From contig JASANG010000285.1 of the NCBI GenBank assembly GCA_030248215.1, positions 61,340 through 125,339 on the forward strand: DNA of 64,000 bases, given 5' to 3'. This document shows positions 55,967 to 64,000 of this stretch, one piece after another (position 1 is the first letter of the stretch; each line of letters begins with the position of its first letter). The notes below the pieces were generated by a model that saw nothing but the letters and a program-made list of their open reading frames with translations, did not search any database and was not told the origin of the DNA. Position numbers and translations under genes: made by a program. Source of the DNA: Enoplolaimus lenunculus (lineage: Eukaryota; Nematoda; Enoplea; Enoplida; Thoracostomopsidae).

Positions 55967-56217
55967 CTCTGTAAATTTCTATGATTTGCTTAATCGATTC
56001 AGCTAGCGAGTTGGTTGTATTCGAATTAATATCAGCAAACATTAACTCACTCTGAGTTGAGTTGATTCTCACTCTGAGTAGTTGAGTTGTATGACTTGAT
56101 TAATTAACTCAGAGTGAATTGAGTCAACTGAAAATTCTAAGTTCTGGCAGTCGTAACTCAAACTGAGTGATTCAACTCATTCTGAGTTAATTAATCAAGT
56201 CACTGAAATTTACAGAG
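55967..56217. mobile_element. MITE, family B, old copy
   Basis: CTCTGTAAATTTCTATGA at the left and CACTGAAATTTACAGAG at the right, with AACTCAGAGTGA repeats inside. Nothing is recognised between 55753 and 55966. Confidence 0.65.
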
Positions 56218-56273
56218 AGCTCTTCGTGCCCTGATTGATATTTATTGACAAAGTTTGTCACAGCGCGTAAGGT

Positions 56274-56708
56274 GGCCCATGAAAAATCGGGGGCGTCACG
56301 TTTTTCTGCGGACTGCAATAGGGTAAGCTTAAGTTTCAGAGTATTTTTGCTAAGAATTACGCTTACACTATAAATTTCAGTGAGTTGATTTTAACTCAGG
56401 ATCCGTAGAATCACGCAGTCTGAGTTAGGACTATCAGACCTCAGAATTTTAAATTGATTCAATTCATTCTGATTTAATTAATCATCTCCCTCGGAGTCAG
56501 CTCAACGCAGAGTGAGAATTAATTCAACTCAGAGTGAGTTATTGTTTACTGATATAAATTCAAACATAACCAACTCGCTAGATAATTTGATTAATCAACT
56601 CATTCGAATTTACAGTGATAGGTATAAACTGATTCTGACTGTTAGGCTGAGGATCAGACTTAGAAATATGCTTATACTACAATTACGGCCGGGAATGATA
56701 CATTGGCC
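56274..56708 (+). mobile_element. MITE family A split by a family B MITE (56366-56617)
   Basis: The part 56274-56365 begins GGCCCATGAAAAATCGGGGG and reaches the family's inner part. Then CACTATAAATTTCAGTGAG…GAATTTACAGTG is a complete family B copy. The part 56618-56708 resumes with TTAGGCTGAGG and ends GGAATGATACATTGGCC. Confidence 0.75.
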
Positions 56709-57116
56709 GGGGTTTTATACCACACGACGACACTCATTTGGGTCGCAACTCTGAAGTCCCCTGAGGCATATGCTTCACCTGCGATTTACTTTTTTCCGGA
56801 GTGCCGGCTTCGATTAATTCAGTTTTTAATGACGTCAACAAAAATATGCTTTTGTAGATTTACAACATTTTCATTCATAAATTATATCCAATATAAACAA
56901 CAAAATATACAGATATGTTAATTTATTAATGAAAATTTAAACTGGATCAAATTACGGACCAATTGACGTAAACCAGTCCGTAGTCAGGCCAACGACGGTA
57001 AACAGAGCCATAGAAATTCGTTCTGGCCGTCTCGGTTTCCAGCAGGACAGCAAAAGAGTAGGCTTAGGCTTTTGACTAAATTTTGCTTAGACTAATGTTT
57101 GGTGTAAAACAAATTC
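56709..57116. other. AT-rich intergenic, no feature recognised
   Basis: No supported gene; the ORFs are AT-rich and short. Confidence 0.35.
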
Positions 57117-57277
57117 GACCAATGTATTCAACAGGGTCGTAACCGTAGTCTAAATCAGCCTAAGCGTAAGAATACGCTTATAACGAGGCCTAAGCCAGCA
57201 AATAATTGTCTAAAGCTTAAGCTTACTCTATTGTAGTCCCCGCAGAAAAACGTTCCGCCCCGATCTTTGCATTGGTC
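57117..57277 (-). mobile_element. MITE, family A, last copy before the satellite
   Basis: GACCAATGTATTCAACAGGG to CGCCCCGATCTTTGCATTGGTC, with few TTAGGC units. Confidence 0.65.
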
Positions 57278-57334
57278 ACTTATTCTTACGACGAATCCTT
57301 AGGCTTAAACTGAAATAACACGCTAACACGCAAA

Positions 57335-60300
57335 AAAGTATTTCTGAAGTGCTCTCCATTGGTATAAAAATCATGTTTTGAATTAACAAAATTTGGCATT
57401 ACCACTTACACTACAATTTCCTCCGAATTTAAAATTATAAGCAGTTGAGTCCAATTTAAGTTGACTATAACTCGCGTAATTTTTGAGGTATGTTAAATTT
57501 GAATATACCTTCTAAACGCTCATTTAGAGTGCTATTCATTAGCATACGAATCAAGTTTTGAATTAACAAAATTTAGCATTACAACTTACACTACATTTTC
57601 CTCCAAATTTAAAATTATAAGCAGTTGAGTCCAACTTAAGTTGATTATAACTCGCGTAATTTTTGAGGTATGGTAAATTTCAATATATCTTCTAAAAACT
57701 CATTTAGAGTGCTCTTCACTAGTAGAAAAATCAAGTGTTTAATTAACAAAATTTAGCATTACAACTTACACTACAATTTCCGCCGAATTTTAAATTATAA
57801 GCAGTTGAGTCCAACTTAAGTTGATTATAACTCGCGTAATTTTGAGGTATGGTAAATTTTAATATACCTTCTAAAAGCTCATTAAGCGTGCCATTTATTA
57901 GCCAAAATTTTAGCATTGCAATTTACACTACAATTTCCGCCGAATTTAAAATTTTAAGCGGTTGAGTCCAACTTAAGTTGATTATAACTCGCGTAATTTT
58001 TGAGGTATGGTAAATTTCAATATATCTTCTAAAAACTCATTTAGAGTGCTCTTCACTAGTAGAAAAATCAAGTGTTGAATTAACAAAATTTAGCATTACA
58101 ACTTACACTACAATTTCCGCCGAATTTTAAATTATAAGCAGTTGAGTCCAACTTAAGTTGATTATAACTCGCGTAATTTTTGAGGTATGGTAAATTTTAA
58201 TATACCTTCTAAAAGCTCATTAAGCGTGCCATTTATTAGCCAAAATTTTAGCATTGCAATTTACACTACAATTTCCGCCGAATTTAAAATTATAAGCAGT
58301 TGAGTCCAACTTAAGTTGATTATAACTCGCGTAATTTTTGAGGTATGGTAAATTTTAATATACCTTCTAAAAGCTCATTAAGCGTGCCATTTATTAGCCA
58401 AAATTTTAGCATTGCAATTTACACTACAATTTCCGCCGAATTTAAAATTTTAAGCAGTTGAGTCAAACTTAAGTTGATTATAACTCTCATAATTTTTGAG
58501 GTATGGTAAATTTCAATTTACCTTATAAAAGCTCATTTAGAGTGCGCTCCATTGGTATAAAAATAAAGTTTTGAATTAATAAAATTTAGCATTACCACTT
58601 ACACTACAATTTCCTCCGAATTGAAAATTATAAGCAGTTGAGTCCAACTTAAGTTGATTATAACTCGCGTAATTTTTGAGGTATGGTAAATTTCAATACA
58701 CCTTCTAAAAACTCATTTAGAGTGCTCTCCATTGGTATAAAAATCAAGTTTTGAATTAATAAAATTTAGCATTACCACTTACACTACAATTTCCTCCGAA
58801 TTGAAAATTATAAGCAGTTGAGTCCAACTTAAGTTGATTATAACTCGCGTAATTTTTGAGGTATGGTAAATTTTAATATACCTTCTAAAAGCTCATTAAG
58901 CGTGCCATTTATTAGCCAAAATTTTAGCATTGCAATTTACACTACAATTTCCGCCGAATTTAAAACTTTAAGCAGTTGAGTCAAACTTAAGTTGATTATA
59001 ACTCTCATAATTTTTGAGGTATGGTAAATTTCAATTTCCTTATAAAAGCTCATTTAGTGTGCTCTCCATTGGTATAAAAATCAAGTTTTGAATTAATAAA
59101 ATTTAGCATTACCACTTACACTACAATTTCCTCCGAATTGAAAATTATAAGCAGTTAAGTCCAACATAAGTTGATTATAACTCGCGTAATTTTTAAGGTA
59201 TAGTAAATTTCAATATACCTTCTAAAAACTCGTTTAGAGTGCTATTTTTTAGCATATAAATGAAGTTTTGAATTATCAAAATTCAATACTTCAATTTACA
59301 CTACAATTTCCGAAGTTGAGTCCAACTTAAGTTGATTATAAATCGCGTAACTTTTGAGGTATGGTAAATTTCAATGTACCTTCTAAAAGCTCATTTAGAG
59401 TGCTATTTATTAGCATATAAATCAAGTTTTGAATTATCAAAATTTAGCATTACAACTTACACTACAATTTCCGCCGAATTTTAAATTATAAGCAGTTGAG
59501 TCCAACTTAAGTTGATTATAACTCGCGTAATTTTTGAGGTATGGTAAATTTTAATATACCTTCTAAAAGCTCATTAAGCGTGCCATTTATTAGCCAAAAT
59601 TTTAGCATTGCAATTTACACTACAATTTCCGCCGAATTTAAAATTTTAAGCAGTTGAGTCAAACTTAAGTTGATTATAACTCTCATAATTTTTGAGGTAT
59701 GGTAAATTTCAATTTACCTTATAAAAGCTCATTTAGAGTGCGCTCCATTGGTATAAAAATAAAGTTTTGAATTAATAAAATTTAGCAATACCACTTACAC
59801 TACAATTTCCTCCGAATTGAAAATTATAAGCAGTTGAGTCCAACTTAAGTTGATTATAACTCGCGTAATTTTTGAGGTATGGTAAATTTCAATACACCTT
59901 CTAAAAACTCATTTAGAGTGCTCTCCATTGGTATAAAAATCAAGTTTTGAATTAACAAAATTTAGCATTACCACTTACACTACAATTTCCTCCGAATTGA
60001 AAATTATAAGCAGTTGAGTCCAACTTAAGTTGATTATAACTCGCGTAATTTTTGAGGTATGGTAAATTTTAATATACCTTCTAAAAGCTCATTAAGCGTG
60101 CCATTTATTAGCCAAAATTTTAGCATTGCAATTTACACTACAATTTCCGCCGAATTTAAAATTTTAAGCAGTTGAGTCAAACTTAAGTTGATTATAACTC
60201 TCATAATTTTTGAGGTATGGTAAATTTCAATTTCCTTATAAAAGCTCATTTAGTGTGCTCTCCATTGGTATAAAAATCAAGTTTTGAATTAATAAAATTT

Positions 60301-63300
60301 AGCATTACCACTTACACTACAATTTCCTCCGAATTGAAAATTATAAGCAGTTAAGTCCAACATAAGTTGATTATAACTCGCGTAATTTTTAAGGTATAGT
60401 AAATTTCAATATACCTTCTAAAAACTCGTTTAGAGTGCTATTTTTTAGCATATAAATGAAGTTTTGAATTATCAAAATTCAATACTTCAATTTACACTAC
60501 AATTTCCGAAGTTGAGTCCAACTTAAGTTGATTATAAATCGCGTAACTTTTGAGGTATGGTAAATTTCAATGTACCTTCTAAAAGCTCATTTAGAGTGCT
60601 ATTTATTAGCATATAAATCAAGTTTTGAATTATCAAAATTTAGCACTTCAATTTACACTACAATTTCCGCGAATTTAAAATTTTAAGCAGTTGAGTCCAA
60701 CTTAAGTTGATTATAACTCGCGTAATTTTTGAGGTATGGTAAATTTCAATATATCTTCTAAAAACTCATTTAGAGTGCTCTTCACTAGTAGAAAAATCAA
60801 GTGTTGAATTAACAAAATTTAGCATTACAACTTACACTACAATTTCCGCCGAATTTTAAATTATAAGCAGTTGAGTCCAACTTAAGTTGATTATAACTCG
60901 CGTAATTTTTGAGGTATGGTAAATTTTAATATACCTTCTAAAAGCTCATTAAGCGTGCCATTTATTAGCCAAAATTTTAGCATTGCAATTTACACTACAA
61001 TTTCCGCCGAATTTAAAATTTTAAGCAGTTGAGTCAAACTTAAGTTGATTATAACTCTCATAATTTTTGAGGTATGGTAAATTTCAATTTACCTTATAAA
61101 AGCTCATTTAGAGTGCTCTCCATTGGTATAAAAATCAAGTTTTGAATTAATAAAATTTAGCATTACCACTTACACTACAATTTCCTCCGAATTGAAAATT
61201 ATAAGCAGTTGAGTCCAACTTAAGTTGATTATAACTCGCGTAATTTTTGAGGTATGGTAAATTTCAATACACCTTCTAAAAACTCATTTAGAGTGCTCTC
61301 CATTGGTATAAAAATCAAGTTTTGAATTAATAAAATTTAGCATTACCACTTACACTACAATTTCCTCCGAATTGAAAATTATAAGCAGTTGAGTCCAACT
61401 TAAGTTGATTATAACTCGCGTAATTTTTGAGGTATGGAAATTTAATATACCTCTAAAAGCTCATTAAGCTACCATTATACCAATTTTTCCTATTTCCGTA
61501 TTTTAGCGTTGAGTCACAATGTATATTAACTACTCAAAAATACCACCCCAAGGTTTAAGTTGATTATAATGTGTAATTTTTGAGGTATGGTAAATTTTAA
61601 TATACCTTCTAAAACTCGTTTAGAGTGCTATTTTTAGCATATAAATCAAGTTTTGAATTAACAAAATTTAGCATTGCAATTTACACTACAATTTCCGCCG
61701 AATTTAAAATTATAAGCAGTTAAGTCCAACATAAGTTGATTATAACTCGCGTAATTTTTAAGGTATAGTAAATTTCAATATACCTTCTAAAAACTCGTTT
61801 AGAGTGCTATTTTTTAGCATATAAATGAAGTTTTGAATTATCAAAATTCAATACTTCAATTTACACTACAATTTCCGAAGTTGAGTCCAACTTAAGTTGA
61901 TTATAAATCGCGTAACTTTTGAGGTATGGTAAATTTCAATGTACCTTCTAAAAGCTCATTTAGAGTGCTATTTATTAGCATATAAATCAAGGATTGAATT
62001 AACAAAATTTAGCATTGTAATTTACACTACAATTTCCGCCGAATTTAAAATTATAAGCAGTTGAGTCCAACTTAAGTTGATTATAACTCGCGTAATTTTT
62101 GAGGTATGGTAAATTTCAATACACCTTCTAAAAACTCATTTAGAGTGCTCTCCATTGGTATAAAAATCAAGTTTTGAATTAATAAAATTTAGCATTACCA
62201 CTTACACTACAATTTCCTCCGAATTGAAAATTATAAGCAGTTGAGTCCAACTTAAGTTGATTATAACTCGCGTAATTTTTGAGGTATGGTAAATTTCAAT
62301 ATACCTTCTAAAACTCGTTTAGAGTGCTATTTTTTAGCATATAAATCAAGTTTTGAATTAACAAAATTTAGCATTGCAATTTACACTACAATTTCCGCCG
62401 AATTTAAAATTATAAGCAGTTAAGTCCAACATAAGTTGATTATAACTCGCGTAATTTTTAAGGTATAGTAAATTTCAATATACCTTCTAAAAACTCGTTT
62501 AGAGTGCTATTTTTTAGCATATAAATGAAGTTTTGAATTATCAAAATTCAATACTTCAATTTACACTACAATTTCCGAAGTTGAGTCCAACTTAAGTTGA
62601 TTATAAATCGCGTAACTTTTGAGGTATGGTAAATTTCAATGTACCTTCTAAAAGCTCATTTAGAGTGCTATTTATTAGCATATAAATCAAGTTTTGAATT
62701 ATCAAAATTTAGCACTTCAATTTACACTACAATTTCCGCCGAATTTAAAATTATAAGCAGTTGAGTCCAACTTAAGTTGATTATAACTCACGTAATTTTT
62801 GAGGTATGGTAAATTTCAATATACCTTCTAAAAGCTCATTTAGAGTACTATTTATTAGCATATGAATCAAGTTTTGAATTAACAAAATTTAGCATTACAA
62901 CTTACACTACATTTTCCTCCGAATTTAAAATTATAAGCAGTTGAGTCCAACTTAAGTTGATTATAACTCGCGTAATTTTTGAGGTATGGTAAATTTAAAT
63001 ATACCTTCTAAAACTCATTTAGAGTGCTATTTATTAGCATATAAATCAAGTTTTGAATTAACAAAATTTAGCATTACAACTTACACTACAATTTCTGCCG
63101 AATTTAAAATTATAAGCAGTTGAGTCCAACTTAAGTTGATTATAACTCGCGTAATTTTTGAGGTATGGTAAATTTCAATATATCTTCTAAAAATTTTTTA
63201 GCATATAAATCAAGTTTTGAATTAACAAAATTTAGCATTGTAATTTACACTACAATTTCCGCCGAATTTAAAATTATAAGCAGTTGAGTCCAACTTAAGT

Positions 63301-64000
63301 TGATTATAACTCGCGTAATTTTTGAGGTATGGTAAATTTCAATGTACCTTATAAAAGCTCATTTAGAGTGCTATTTTTTAGCATATAAATGAAGTTTTGA
63401 ATTATCAAAATTCAGCACTTCAATTTACACTACAATTTCCGAAGTTGAGTCCAACTTAAGTTGATTATAAATCGCGTAACTTTTGAGGTATGGTAAATTT
63501 CAATGTACCTTCTAAAAGCTCATTTAGAGTGCTATTTATTAGCATATAAATCAAGTTTTGAATTATCAAAATTTAGCACTTCAATTTACACTACAATTTC
63601 CGCGAATTTAAAATTTTAAGCAGTTGAGTCCAACTTAAGTTGATTATAACTCGCGTAAATTTTGAGATATGGTAAATTTCAATGTACCTTATAAAAGCTC
63701 ATTTAGAGTGCTATTTATTAGCATATAAATCAAGGATTGAATTAACAAAATTTAGCATTGTAATTTACACTACAATTTCCGCCGAATTTAAAATTATAAG
63801 CAGTTGAGTCCAACTTAAGTTGATTATAACTCACGTAATTTTTGAGGTATGGTAAATTTCAATATACCTTCTAAAAGCTCATTTAGAGTACTATTTATTA
63901 GCATATGAATCAAGTTTTGAATTAACAAAATTTAGCATTGCAATTTACACTACAATTTCCGCCGAATTTAAAATTATAAGCAGTTAAGTCCAACATAAGT
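57335..64000. repeat. satellite DNA: ~158-180 bp monomers with higher-order structure
   Basis: About 38 monomers share AACTTAAGTTGATTATAACT, CGCGTAATTTTTGAGGTATG and CTTACACTACAATTTCC. Full units are 180 bp; variants of 158 bp and 161 bp carry fixed deletions. Starting near 58457 the spacing pattern 180-180-158-179-161-180-158 (1196 bp, seven monomers) repeats from 59653, and 59221 matches 60417 at the same offset. The next block is one monomer longer. The first units (57.3-58.4 kb) look like the array edge. The array has no frame and reaches the window end. Confidence 0.95.
61437..61580. repeat. single aberrant satellite unit
   Basis: Within an otherwise tight array this unit has many small losses and substitutions (TATGGAAATTTAATATACCTC…ACTACTCAAAAATACC) while its neighbours are almost unchanged. 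Confidence 0.7.

Overview
This window looks like nuclear DNA from an invertebrate animal. It has spliced genes with GT-AG introns, long AT-rich introns, a nuclear receptor gene, and very many short transposon remnants. The phylum cannot be settled from the sequence. No long transposon ORF, retroelement ORF, rRNA gene or CRISPR array was seen. Exon models below were built by hand from splice sites, reading phase and protein resemblance. No alignment or transcript was available.

Layout: (1) 1-27 kb is mostly repeats: a CAA/TTG microsatellite (758-1455), many MITE families and two hairpins. It also holds a probable two-exon gene for a 70-residue protein (8581-10057, +) and some weak exon candidates. 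(2) 27,052-37,985 (+) is an eight-exon NR4A (NGFI-B/Nurr1/HR38) orphan nuclear receptor. Its exon phases all join into a 1511-codon frame with a textbook NR4A DNA-binding domain, a huge glutamine-rich N-terminal region and a diverged ligand-binding domain. (3) 38-57 kb is MITE-rich DNA. It contains a complete four-exon gene on the minus strand (49029 down to 43151) for a 167-residue secreted protein with 16 cysteines, resembling insect ITG-like/prohormone-3 precursors. (4) 57.3-64 kb is a satellite array of about 160-180 bp monomers with a seven-monomer, 1196 bp higher-order period. It runs off the window end.

The main repeat theme is a hAT-like MITE family (called A here). Its ends begin GGCC, intact copies have 8-bp target duplications, and its interior is made of TTAGGC-like units, the sequence of the nematode telomere repeat. 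Copy length varies from about 145 to 757 bp with the number of internal units. Other families show TA duplications (Tc1/mariner-like, family D), TAA/TTA duplications (PIF/Harbinger-like, family F), or no clear target site. tRNA-derived SINE fragments are also present.

The two strong genes have no evident functional link: one is a DNA-binding regulator, the other a secreted cysteine-rich protein or prohormone. They are convergent, with stop codons about 5.2 kb apart. Both have introns built largely from these MITEs, including tandem arrays next to splice sites and a 61-bp array with four perfect CRE palindromes in an NR4A intron.
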